From an uncultured Brachyspira sp. (GTDB taxonomy: Bacteria > Spirochaetota > Brachyspiria > Brachyspirales > Brachyspiraceae): a DNA stretch of 44,510 nt. Below are positions 27,853 to 36,629 of this stretch, piece after piece. The translations under genes and the position numbers were made by a program. Below the pieces are notes generated by a model that made no database searches, had not been told where the DNA came from, and was given only the letters and a program-made list of their open reading frames with translations. Every line of letters begins with the position of its first letter. Position 1 is the first letter of the stretch. The stretch is from the NCBI RefSeq assembly GCF_944390595.1, contig NZ_CALXRN010000118.1, positions 1 through 44,510 on the forward strand, given 5' to 3'.

Positions 27853-28293
27853 ATGTTTAAAATCATAAAAATTATATTAATAGCATTATTGGTATTATTT
27901 ATAAATTATGATAATAAAAATCATAAAGCAGCTTATAGCATACCAATAGATGATTTATGTATTATAAGAAATAACACTGGATTTCCATGTCCAAGCTGCG
28001 GAATGACTAGAGCACATATAGAAGTTCTAAAATTAAATTTTAAAAAAGCATTTCATTATCATCCGCTATTCATGCTGCCGAGTATAATTTTTTTAGTTGT
28101 AATGCTAAGAAATAAATCAAAAATAGCAAATTACATATACAACAATAATTTTATTACAATTACTGTATTAATAATATTTATAGCAGTATATGTAGTAAGA
28201 TTCATAATGCTTTTTCCAAATACAGAGCCTTTCACATACAACTATGACAGTAATTTATACCTATTTATTAGAATAATGCAAAACATAAAATAA
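27853..28293 (+). CDS. DUF2752-family membrane protein
   Basis: 146 residues with an N-terminal hydrophobic helix, the FPCPSCGMTRA motif (about residues 49-59) and two further membrane helices (about 70-90 and 105-125). The CP.CG.TRA motif before a membrane segment defines DUF2752, a family of small bacterial inner-membrane proteins without a settled role. The two cysteines could bind a metal or form a disulfide. There is no ribosome site. A -10-like element ends six bases before the ATG, so the mRNA may be leaderless. Confidence 0.8.
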   Translation: MFKIIKIILIALLVLFINYDNKNHKAAYSIPIDDLCIIRNNTGFPCPSCGMTRAHIEVLKLNFKKAFHYHPLFMLPSIIFLVVMLRNKSKIANYIYNNNFITITVLIIFIAVYVVRFIMLFPNTEPFTYNYDSNLYLFIRIMQNIK

Positions 28294-28413
28294 ACTATTA
28301 AGCATAAATTTTATAATATGAAATTATTGATTTTTTTTTGATATTATATATAATACATTGACACTATATTTTACATAAATTATTGTTTATTTACTAAATT
28401 GGTTGGATATCTT

Positions 28414-29097
28414 ATGATACTTTTTAATAAATTAAAACTATATATAATAGTTTTTATAATATCATTTAACATTGTATTTGCTAAAAGCGGTTTTGAAGCT
28501 ATGTTAAATATTCCTTTTGGGATAACATTATCATATCCAAACGAACATATAAAAAACTTAGGATATCAAATGGCTCCTAATGTAGATGCTACAGTACTTT
28601 TTCAAACAGGATATATGTTTTCAGTAGTTGATAATTTTGCTATAAGCATATTAGGAGAAATAGGATATTATTACGACTCATTTTCTGTATATAAAAAAGA
28701 AAATAATATTACAGAATTAGTTTCATGCTTAACTCATAATATACAATTGGGATTATTATCAAAATTCAATATAAAACAATATTCTATAGGTATAGGAGGA
28801 GGAATGAAATTTCCTCTTCAAGTCAATTATTTAATAAAAAATAATAACTCAATAGTAAATAATCATGTTATAAATCAATCTAGTATGAAAAATTATTTTG
28901 CATCTTCTTTTTCTTGGTATGTAAAAGCTAGTATAGATTATTATGTATTTTTTACAGATATTCTAGCATTAGATATAGGAGCATATTTTTTATATGATTT
29001 CGGATTAAAAGGTAAAAATGAATATAAGAATACTATCGGATTCAGCAGCTTTGACATAGGTTTACAAATAGGATTTAGATTCGGGCCAAAACCATAA
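28414..29097 (+). CDS. Predicted outer-membrane beta-barrel protein
   Basis: 227 residues. A signal peptide (MILFNKLKLYIIVFIISFNIVFA) is followed by alternating amphipathic strands with many aromatic ends (GYMFSVVDNF, SIGIGGGMKFP, FDIGLQIGFRFGPKP). This pattern suggests a small eight-to-ten-strand barrel ending at an aromatic-rich last strand. The open frame begins at a TTG (28399), but the ATG at 28414 has GGA six bases upstream and yields the proper signal peptide. The function is unknown; such spirochaete proteins are candidates for surface exposure. Confidence 0.65.
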   Translation: MILFNKLKLYIIVFIISFNIVFAKSGFEAMLNIPFGITLSYPNEHIKNLGYQMAPNVDATVLFQTGYMFSVVDNFAISILGEIGYYYDSFSVYKKENNITELVSCLTHNIQLGLLSKFNIKQYSIGIGGGMKFPLQVNYLIKNNNSIVNNHVINQSSMKNYFASSFSWYVKASIDYYVFFTDILALDIGAYFLYDFGLKGKNEYKNTIGFSSFDIGLQIGFRFGPKP

Positions 29098-29142
29098 AAT
29101 ACACATTTAATCACACAAATAATACATTTTGTAATTTTATAT

Positions 29143-29170
29143 TTGACACAACATCAATTATTTTTATATA
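29143..29170 (+). promoter_or_regulatory. Promoter of the TonB-receptor-like gene
   Basis: TTGACA (29143-29148), 16 bases, TATATA (29165-29170). It would leave a leader of about 125 bases before 29301. In that leader an eight-codon frame (MQGVEIGR, 29271-29297) stops three bases before the gene. Confidence 0.5.
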
Positions 29171-29300
29171 TTTATATTGGTATGGTTTAATTTATGTAGA
29201 TTTTTTTACGTTAATGAATGAAAAAAACAATATTAATGTTATAATATATGTTGGGAGTTTTTATTTAATTATGCAAGGTGTTGAAATAGGAAGATAAAAT

Positions 29301-30827
29301 ATGAGATTTTTATTAGTATTATTTATATTGTTATCTGCATATTCTTCACTTCTTTCTGAAGAAATTGACACTAACGAAAATAATAATACCAATAATCTAT
29401 ATATTAATACTAATGAAAATAATACAAACACAACTATATATCTTTATGTAAATAAAGATTATACCAATGTTATAAATATTGATACAAATAAAGAATATAC
29501 AAACATCCAATATGATATGGATACTAATGATTATGAAATATATGATGACGCTGATATTATAGAAAATATAATAGATGAAGATAATACAGATGTGCAAGCG
29601 ATGCATAAGAAAAAACAATTATTAGTTGACAGCATGATAATTATAAGAAAAAAAGACATAAAAGAGTCAAAATCAAAAAATATCGCTGAACTGATAAAAG
29701 AATATGCTAATATAGATATAAAAAATAAAACTGTATATTCTCAATCTACATTTATATTAAATGGTGAAATACTAAATAACGAAAAGAAAAAAATATATTT
29801 GTTTTTATATGATAAAAATAATATAGACTCTATAGATATAAATTATCATATATTAACAGGAAGAATAGTATACAATATTTTAAGCAAACAATATGCTAAA
29901 TCAGAAGAAGTATTATATTTAAACCTATCAAGAGATGTTCAATTAGAGTCATTGAAAACTATAGGATATAAAAAGACACAAACTAATGCAAGCAAATCCT
30001 CTGGAAAGATGAGTTTATTGGAATATAATATAAAAAATCAAAATAACAGTTCCCTAAAGTTCAACTTAAATACATCTGGGGAAGAAAGAGGATTCAGCGG
30101 AAAGAAAAGTACATCTGCTGATTTTAGATCCTATATAAACGGAGATGTTAACTTTAATCTTAATCCTATAAAAGAAATAACCCTAACAGGTAAATATTTT
30201 GTAAATATGCAGACGGATATTGCTTTATTAAATAAAGGCTATACTAATAGCATAAAAAATCAAAATATATATCAAGGCGGAAACATAGGATTATCTATAA
30301 AACCTATAAGTATGATAACAATAGAAGCATTATATTTCATAAGCAGCAAAAAAGACTTATTAGATGCAACTAACAATACTTATTTAACAACACAGGGAAA
30401 TAGAACCAGCATAACATTCAGCATACCTATAAAAAACATTCATTCTACTATAAAAATAAAAGGTAATTATTCTTATTTGGTTGGAAAAAACTTATATAAT
30501 GTAAGCGTTCAAAATAACAGTCTTCCTGGACTTCCTAAACATCAATTTAATACATCATTAGAATATATATATAGTAAAACAACGGATTTAGAATCAAGTA
30601 TACTTTTTAATGTGCAGTATATAGGAGATGAATATAATAATGCCACTCAGACAGAGCTTGATAGAGCATACACAACTTTTGATATTATTAGCTCATTTGT
30701 TTTCAAAAAAGATATATCATTAAAATTCGGAGTCAAAAATATATTAGATGTAAAATATGAAAATATAAAAGGATATCCTATATCAAGCAGAGAATATTTT
30801 ATTAATGTATCAGCAAAATTAAGATAA
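29301..30827 (+). CDS. Short TonB-dependent-receptor-like outer-membrane protein
   Basis: 508 residues, short for a family usually above 600. A signal peptide (to about residue 20) is followed by an Asn/Thr/Asp/Tyr-rich low-complexity stretch (20-95). A plug-like remnant comes next (DSMIIIRKKDIKESKSKNIAELIKEYANI), then beta strands. The end, LKFGVKNILDVKYENIKGYP and REYFINVSAKLR, is the typical TonB-receptor C-terminus (NL.d.KY...G.P..GR). No TonB box was found. It may be a reduced receptor, or a barrel whose plug does not gate substrate in the normal way. GGAAG before the ATG is a good ribosome site. Confidence 0.72.
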   Translation: MRFLLVLFILLSAYSSLLSEEIDTNENNNTNNLYINTNENNTNTTIYLYVNKDYTNVINIDTNKEYTNIQYDMDTNDYEIYDDADIIENIIDEDNTDVQAMHKKKQLLVDSMIIIRKKDIKESKSKNIAELIKEYANIDIKNKTVYSQSTFILNGEILNNEKKKIYLFLYDKNNIDSIDINYHILTGRIVYNILSKQYAKSEEVLYLNLSRDVQLESLKTIGYKKTQTNASKSSGKMSLLEYNIKNQNNSSLKFNLNTSGEERGFSGKKSTSADFRSYINGDVNFNLNPIKEITLTGKYFVNMQTDIALLNKGYTNSIKNQNIYQGGNIGLSIKPISMITIEALYFISSKKDLLDATNNTYLTTQGNRTSITFSIPIKNIHSTIKIKGNYSYLVGKNLYNVSVQNNSLPGLPKHQFNTSLEYIYSKTTDLESSILFNVQYIGDEYNNATQTELDRAYTTFDIISSFVFKKDISLKFGVKNILDVKYENIKGYPISSREYFINVSAKLR

Positions 30828-30841
30828 ACTATAATTCTATA

Positions 30842-30869
30842 TTTACTTATTTCTATAAAATAGTATAAT
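30842..30869 (+). promoter_or_regulatory. Promoter of polA, positioned for a leaderless transcript
   Basis: TTTACT (30842-30847), 16 bases, TATAAT (30864-30869). The ATG at 30878 is only eight bases after the -10 and has no ribosome site. Confidence 0.5.
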
Positions 30870-30877
30870 GACATATT

Positions 30878-33640
30878 ATGAAAAAGACATTTCTTATTAT
30901 TGACGCTTTTGGTATACTTTACAGATACCACTTTATTTTTTTGAAAAGACCTCTTTTAAACTCTAAAGGGCAGAATGTTTCATCTATCAATGGTTTTATG
31001 AGAACTTATTTCTCGCTTATTAATACATATCCTGCAGAATATGTTGCCATAGCTTTGGATAGTTCAAGAAAAACTTTTAGAAATGAAATATATAAAGAGT
31101 ATAAAGAGAATAGAGAGAGCATGCCCGATGATTTAAGAAGTCAGATTCCCATGCTTTATGAACTTATAGATGCATTGGGAATATCGAGAATTGTATTAGA
31201 TAATTATGAGGCTGATGATATTGTAGGCACTATTGCCGAAAGAAATAAAAAAGAAAATATTAAAACTATTATTTATTCTCCTGATAAGGATATACTTCAG
31301 CTTGTAGATGATGATGTAAGAGTAGTTGCAAGCAATAAAGATAATGAGCTTATGGAATATGACAGAGAAACTGTAAAAGAAAAAAGAGGCGTATATCCGA
31401 ATCAAATAATAGATTTACTTGCCCTAATGGGTGATGCTTCTGATAATATACCGGGTGTTAAAGGAGTAGGAGAAAAAACTGCTTTAAAACTTCTTGAAGA
31501 ATATGAAAGTTTAGACGGAATATATAAAAATATTGATTCTATAAAAGGAAAAGTTCAGGAAAAATTATTAGAATCAAAAGATACGGCATATATGAGTTAT
31601 AAACTTGCTACTATTGAAAGAGATATAAAAGATTTTAATTTAGATTACAATGAGATAGCAAGCAATAAAATCAATATTGATGAAGTTAATAGAATATTAG
31701 ATGAACTTGAATTGAAGCAAATAAGAGATAAAATTAATTCTTATATATACGGAGCTTCATCCAAAAAAGAAGAAAAAGTAAAAATATCAAATAGTGAAAA
31801 TAATGCATCAGAAGATAAAAAAGATGAAAGTCCTATACTAAGTGCTAAAAACAATAATGCAAGCTATTATTTAATAGAAAATGAAACAGAACTTAAAAAC
31901 CTTCTAAATGATATTAACAATAAAAAATTAGTATGTATTGACTTTGAGACTACAGGACTTGATACTTTTAAAGATACTATTATAGGAATTTCTTTTGCTA
32001 TAAAATCAAATGAAGCATTTTATTTGGATGTAAGCGGAAGAACAAATATAGATAAAGATAAATGTATGAATCTTGTATTTGATACTTTAGCTAAAGAAGA
32101 TATAAAGGTTATAGGGCATAATCTTAAATATGAATACAAGATGATGAGAGCTATTGGCAAAAGTTTAGGCAATATGTATTTTGATACTATGGTTGCTGCA
32201 TATTTGATTAATCCTACAAGAGGAAGATATAATATGGACGATTTAGCTATGGCCTATCTTTCATACAATACTATCAAATACAGCGATTTAACTGATAATG
32301 CTAAAAAGACATTATTAGATGCACCTTTAAAAGATGTTGTTGAGTATGCATGCGAAGATGCTGATATAACTTTCAGATTTTATGAATGCTTTGCTCCTCT
32401 TTTAAAAACATATAATCTTGAAGAACTATTTTTTAATATAGAAATGCCTCTTATAAGCGTACTTGCCGATATGGAATTCGACGGCGTATATATAAGCAGT
32501 GAAAAAATGAAAGCATTATCCGATGAATATTCTATTTTATTGGAAAAAACTAAATCAAAAATATATTCCGAGGCCGGAGAGGAGTTTAATATTCAGTCTC
32601 CTAAGCAGTTGGAATATATATTGTTTGATAAGATGGGAATACCTCCGACAAAAAAAACTAAAACAGGATTTTCTACTGATGAGGAAGTTTTAACAGAATT
32701 ATCACAAAAGTATAAAATTGCTGAGTATATGCTTACATACAGAAAATATGCAAAACTAAAAAACACTTATCTTGATGTATTTCCAACTTTAATAAATGAA
32801 AAAACCGGAAGAATACATGCTTCATTCAATCAAACTGTAACAGCTACAGGACGCTTATCTTCATCAGAGCCTAATTTACAAAATATTCCGGTAAGAGGAG
32901 AAGAAGGACGCGACATAAGAAATACATTCATAGCCGAAAAAGGAAATTTATTAATAGCTGCTGACTATTCTCAAATAGAATTAAGATTATTGGCACATTT
33001 CAGCAATGATCCTGCATTAGTGGAAGCATTCAAAAATAATGATGATATTCACAGAAAAACAGCAATGAAAATATATTCTGTTAGCAAAGAGCATGTAACT
33101 GCTTCTATGAGAAATATCGCAAAAATAATAAACTTCTCTATCATTTACGGTAAAACAGCATTCGGGCTTTCAAAAGAGCTTGGAATAAAAAGAAAAGAAG
33201 CTGAGGATTTTATAAAAGGATATTTTTCAACTTATTCAAGAGTAAAGCCTTTCTGTGAGGAAGTAGTAGAGGAAGTAAGAAGTAAAGGTTATGTACGCAC
33301 CATGCTCGGACGTATAAGAGATTTATCAAAGACTATTAATTCTTCAAATGCTATGGCTAGAAATGAGGCTGAAAGAATGGCTTTAAATACTCTTATTCAG
33401 GGAAGTGCTGCTGATATGATAAAAGTTGCTATGATTGCCATACATAAAGAGTTTAAAAACCATTTTAAAACTGCCAAAATAGTTATGCAGGTGCATGACG
33501 AATTAGTAGTGGAAGTTTCTGAAAAAGAGGCGGATAAGGCTATGACTATAATGAAAGAGATAATGGAGCATTCCGTTAAAGCTAATGTACCTATAACTGT
33601 TGATATACATAAAGGAAACAGCTGGGGAGAGGTTCATTAA
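30878..33640 (+). CDS. polA: DNA polymerase I
   Basis: 920 residues, full length. The N-terminal 5'-3' exonuclease (1-290) has YEADDIVGT and LMGDASDNIPGVKGVGEKTA. A 3'-5' proofreading domain (about 325-500) has IDFETTGLD with D355 and E357, so proofreading should be active. The polymerase domain has DYSQIELRLLAHFS (D696), KIINFSIIYGKTAFGL (O-helix) and QVHDELVVE (D874). It fills gaps and removes RNA primers in replication and repair. No Shine-Dalgarno is visible, and a TATAAT lies eight bases before the ATG. A hairpin terminator follows. Confidence 0.97.
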   Translation: MKKTFLIIDAFGILYRYHFIFLKRPLLNSKGQNVSSINGFMRTYFSLINTYPAEYVAIALDSSRKTFRNEIYKEYKENRESMPDDLRSQIPMLYELIDALGISRIVLDNYEADDIVGTIAERNKKENIKTIIYSPDKDILQLVDDDVRVVASNKDNELMEYDRETVKEKRGVYPNQIIDLLALMGDASDNIPGVKGVGEKTALKLLEEYESLDGIYKNIDSIKGKVQEKLLESKDTAYMSYKLATIERDIKDFNLDYNEIASNKINIDEVNRILDELELKQIRDKINSYIYGASSKKEEKVKISNSENNASEDKKDESPILSAKNNNASYYLIENETELKNLLNDINNKKLVCIDFETTGLDTFKDTIIGISFAIKSNEAFYLDVSGRTNIDKDKCMNLVFDTLAKEDIKVIGHNLKYEYKMMRAIGKSLGNMYFDTMVAAYLINPTRGRYNMDDLAMAYLSYNTIKYSDLTDNAKKTLLDAPLKDVVEYACEDADITFRFYECFAPLLKTYNLEELFFNIEMPLISVLADMEFDGVYISSEKMKALSDEYSILLEKTKSKIYSEAGEEFNIQSPKQLEYILFDKMGIPPTKKTKTGFSTDEEVLTELSQKYKIAEYMLTYRKYAKLKNTYLDVFPTLINEKTGRIHASFNQTVTATGRLSSSEPNLQNIPVRGEEGRDIRNTFIAEKGNLLIAADYSQIELRLLAHFSNDPALVEAFKNNDDIHRKTAMKIYSVSKEHVTASMRNIAKIINFSIIYGKTAFGLSKELGIKRKEAEDFIKGYFSTYSRVKPFCEEVVEEVRSKGYVRTMLGRIRDLSKTINSSNAMARNEAERMALNTLIQGSAADMIKVAMIAIHKEFKNHFKTAKIVMQVHDELVVEVSEKEADKAMTIMKEIMEHSVKANVPITVDIHKGNSWGEVH

Positions 33641-33650
33641 TATTTGACTT

Positions 33651-33697
33651 TAAGAAAAAAGAGTATTTTATTTTTTATATAAAAACTCTTTTTCTTA
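33651..33697 (+). terminator. Terminator after polA
   Basis: TAAGAAAAAAGAGT (33651-33664) can pair with ACTCTTTTTCTTA (33685-33697) around an AT-rich loop, with one unpaired A. Confidence 0.6.
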
Positions 33698-33956
33698 AAA
33701 TATATTTTGTAATTAACAATTTTAGTACATATTTTTACTATTTTAAAGTGATTTTCAGAAAAATATAAATTTAAAATAATTTTATTAAAACAATAATTTA
33801 TTTGATAACAACTTAAAATATTTTAATAATTAATCAAAAAAATAAAAATCTAAAAATAATTTTTTTAAAATTTAAAAAATATGCATCTTTTAATATTTCA
33901 TTTATTTATATTTTTTGTTATAACTATTTATTGATAATAAAAAATGGGGAATAAAC
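33698..33956. other. AT-rich intergenic stretch
   Basis: Together with the polA terminator this gap spans 316 bases. It is almost pure A and T with no coding frame. The only clear site is GGGGA just before the lipoprotein ATG at 33957. No promoter could be chosen with confidence because many AT hexamers fit. Confidence 0.5.
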
Positions 33957-34619
33957 ATGATAAAAAAAATTGCAGTAATTTCTATTATGATAATATCTTT
34001 AATATCATGCAGCAGCAAATCAGAATCAAATAATAAAAACAGCGAACCTGAGCAAACAGCCGCAAAAGAAGGTTCTTGGAATATAAGTACTCAGCAAATT
34101 GATTCTATGGATGAAAATATAAAAAAAATTTTTACTGATGCATCTAAAGAATTATTAGGAGTAAAAAGAGAGCTAATGCTTTATTTAGGAAATCAAATTG
34201 AGAATAGAACAAATTATGCTTTTATTTGCAGAAGTCAAATACTTACTCCGTCTGCACTTCCTTATTATGAAATTATAATATGTAATGTATCAGATGAAAA
34301 TAAAGTATCTATATCAAAAATAGAAAAAATAATAGAAAGCAGTCAGAATTCAGCCGGAGGTATAAAATGCACTAGCTATGAGGAAGCTAAAATAAATACC
34401 TCTAAGTCAAAAGAGGCAGAAGATATAATAAAAATATTCGATAATGCTGCTAAAAATGTTACAGATATAAAATACAACAGAGAGCTATATGTTGCAAGTC
34501 AAGTTGTAAAGGGTATTAATTATTATTTTGTAGCTAATGATGGTACAAATATAAATTTATTAACAGTAAATAATTTTATGAACTCTAGTGAAATAATAAA
34601 GTCAGAGATAATATTATAA
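33957..34619 (+). CDS. Lipoprotein with two cystatin-like repeats
   Basis: 220 residues. The lipoprotein signal ends SLISC (lipidated C18), followed by a Ser/Asn/Glu linker. Two halves then repeat the same plan: residues about 55-92 (IKKIFTDASKELLGVK..LMLYLGNQIENRTNYAF) and about 157-194 (IIKIFDNAAKNVTDIK..LYVASQVVKGINYYF). The second copy has QVVKG then NYYF, which matches the Q-x-V-x-G loop of cystatins (QVVAG..YY). The first has the degenerate QIENR..NYAF. It may inhibit cysteine proteases or simply use the cystatin fold to bind ligands. No function is proven. GGGGA precedes the ATG. Confidence 0.75.
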   Translation: MIKKIAVISIMIISLISCSSKSESNNKNSEPEQTAAKEGSWNISTQQIDSMDENIKKIFTDASKELLGVKRELMLYLGNQIENRTNYAFICRSQILTPSALPYYEIIICNVSDENKVSISKIEKIIESSQNSAGGIKCTSYEEAKINTSKSKEAEDIIKIFDNAAKNVTDIKYNRELYVASQVVKGINYYFVANDGTNINLLTVNNFMNSSEIIKSEIIL

Positions 34620-34707
34620 TTAGTGAAAAAATATTACAGCTCAATTAACATAACAATGCAGATTTATAACATACAAAACCGATAATAATTTGCAGAGGGT
34701 ATAAACT

Positions 34708-36417
34708 ATGAGAAACATAAGATATAAATATTTGCTTGTTATTTTATCGGTAGTATTAATAACTACTTTAGGAAATTTATATGGTCAAAATAATCTAAAT
34801 ACTTATGCTATACGTATTAATCAAGAAGATGTTTTGATAGATAAATTGGCTAATGGTTATCAAATTTATATAAAGAAAAAGGGCAATACTGCCGGATTAA
34901 AATTATATTCAAAACTTCCAAATGGAAACAACTCTTATCTTTATATTAACAATACAGGGAATTCTAATTCTATAGTTAATATAAAGAATGTTGATTTTCA
35001 TAACAGACTTGGAGAAGTATTTGAAGTATTCATTCCTGAAACATTATATTTAGACAGCAGAAATAATAATTCTGTTTTTAGATTAAGTGATAATATTAAT
35101 ATAGTATTAGAATCTTATGATAATAATGGAAATAAATTATTGGATAATGAAATTGTTTTCAGAATAAATAATACAAATACTTCAAGACCTACTATAACAT
35201 TAAGAAATGTTGAAAAAGAAGGCGATTTATATGCATTCTATTTGTATTATTCAGGAGGAAATAACGGAGAGTATGCTTTCTATGTAAGAGAAGGAAAAAC
35301 AAATACAGCATATAAATTAATAAATACTTCTTATGGAAGCACAGTAAATGTTGATAATAGTGCTATAATACTAGAAAATACTTACAACAGAGTATTAGGA
35401 AAAAAATTATACATTAAAGCATATTTTAAACAGCTTCCGGAAGACAGATATTTATCATTTAATGTATTTAATACAAGAGGAGAAAGTTTCACTTATCCTA
35501 TAGACTATGTTATAGAAACAACTAATGTGAAGCCTGAAGTTATACCTCCTCAAATGCCTAGCGGAGGAGATGAAGGAGCTGTACCTATAAGACCTATAGA
35601 TAAAGTTATAGAAACATCTACAAATACTATTATAATAGGCAGCATAGATAATGAAAAAAAAGATGACCCTGTTAGTTTTTCGCAAAATCCTATGAAAAAT
35701 AATAGTAAAAAAGAGATTAAGGAAACAGTAAAATCAAATGATGTAGAAATCGATGTAATAAAAATTACAGATAATGCTAATAATAATCTTAAAAAAAATA
35801 ATTTTTATAACGGAGAAGCTATGGATGCTTTGGATAATGCAAGCAAAGTATTTCATACACCTAATAATTATGCTGATGATGAGAATAAACTTCCTGATAA
35901 TTTAAAAAATATTATTAATAGATACAAAGATTTCGATACTATAGATTTGGTCATTGTATTAGATACAACAGAAAGTATGCATCCTTATATAAGAAGCATA
36001 AAAAAAGAAATCAGAGGTATAGCAAGACAGTTATTTGACAATCATAAAAAAGCTAGAATTGGTTTCATGCTTTACAGAGATGTTAAAGATACATATTTTA
36101 CAAAAATGATAGATTTCAGCGATAATATGAACCTTATAAATAGAGAAGTTAATTACTTTTTTGCATCCGGAGGCGGAGACAAAGCAGAACCTATGTATGA
36201 AGCTATACAAGAGGCATTAGAAAAATTCAATTTTGTTCATAATAAAAAACTAATAATAGTTATAACTGATGCCCCTGCTAAAGTTATAGGCAGAGCTAAC
36301 TTAGACTTGAATGCTAAAACTGCCAGAGAGAAAGACGTTACTATAGAGTTAGTATTAACTTCTGAAATTGAAGAAGAAGATACATCAGATGATCATTTAT
36401 ATTTTCTAAATTTTTAA
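34708..36417 (+). CDS. Exported von Willebrand factor A domain protein
   Basis: 569 residues. A signal peptide (to about residue 26, NLYGQ) is followed by a beta-rich, Asn-rich region (30-270) and a linker of low complexity (about 275-400). The C-terminal vWA domain (about 412-569) begins IDLVIVLDTTESMHPYIRSI, with a MIDAS-type D419-x-T-x-S423. It continues with ARIGFMLYRDVKDTY, ASGGGDKAEPMYEAIQEAL and IVITDAP. vWA domains bind partner proteins through a divalent metal. It sits in the periplasm or on the envelope. AGAGGG precedes the ATG. It follows the cystatin-like lipoprotein by 88 bases and may be in one transcript with it. Confidence 0.85.
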   Translation: MRNIRYKYLLVILSVVLITTLGNLYGQNNLNTYAIRINQEDVLIDKLANGYQIYIKKKGNTAGLKLYSKLPNGNNSYLYINNTGNSNSIVNIKNVDFHNRLGEVFEVFIPETLYLDSRNNNSVFRLSDNINIVLESYDNNGNKLLDNEIVFRINNTNTSRPTITLRNVEKEGDLYAFYLYYSGGNNGEYAFYVREGKTNTAYKLINTSYGSTVNVDNSAIILENTYNRVLGKKLYIKAYFKQLPEDRYLSFNVFNTRGESFTYPIDYVIETTNVKPEVIPPQMPSGGDEGAVPIRPIDKVIETSTNTIIIGSIDNEKKDDPVSFSQNPMKNNSKKEIKETVKSNDVEIDVIKITDNANNNLKKNNFYNGEAMDALDNASKVFHTPNNYADDENKLPDNLKNIINRYKDFDTIDLVIVLDTTESMHPYIRSIKKEIRGIARQLFDNHKKARIGFMLYRDVKDTYFTKMIDFSDNMNLINREVNYFFASGGGDKAEPMYEAIQEALEKFNFVHNKKLIIVITDAPAKVIGRANLDLNAKTAREKDVTIELVLTSEIEEEDTSDDHLYFLNF

Positions 36418-36426
36418 TATATCTTT

Positions 36427-36459
36427 AAAAGCCCTGTACTATTATTGTATTGGGCTTTT
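36427..36459 (+). terminator. Terminator after the vWA gene
   Basis: AAAAGCCC (36427-36434) pairs with GGGCTTTT (36452-36459), and the stem can extend by GTAC/GTAT pairs. A T-rich tail follows. Confidence 0.8.
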
Positions 36460-36569
36460 TATTTAATAAAATCATTTATTTTTTAATGCCTCTTTTTTAG
36501 CATTAAAACTTTCAAAGCCTTTTAAACTGTATAGAAATTATTTTATTTGTCAATTTGTTTTTTATAATA

Positions 36570-36598
36570 TAGACAAAAAATTTGATGTTAATTATAAT
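36570..36598 (+). promoter_or_regulatory. Promoter of the DUF4132 gene
   Basis: TAGACA (36570-36575), 17 bases, TATAAT (36593-36598). AGGA and the ATG at 36630 follow within about 30 bases. Confidence 0.5.
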
Positions 36599-36629
36599 AC
36601 AAATAAATAACAATATTCTAGGACTATAA

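Noticed and set aside
29397-29618. Antisense frame rich in Ile/Tyr opposite the Asn-rich region
   Set aside because: It arises from the low-complexity codon use of the sense strand.
36483-36510. Hairpin TTTTAATGC / GCATTAAAA after the vWA gene
   Set aside because: It could be a second terminator, but no T-run follows on either strand and a good terminator stands just upstream.
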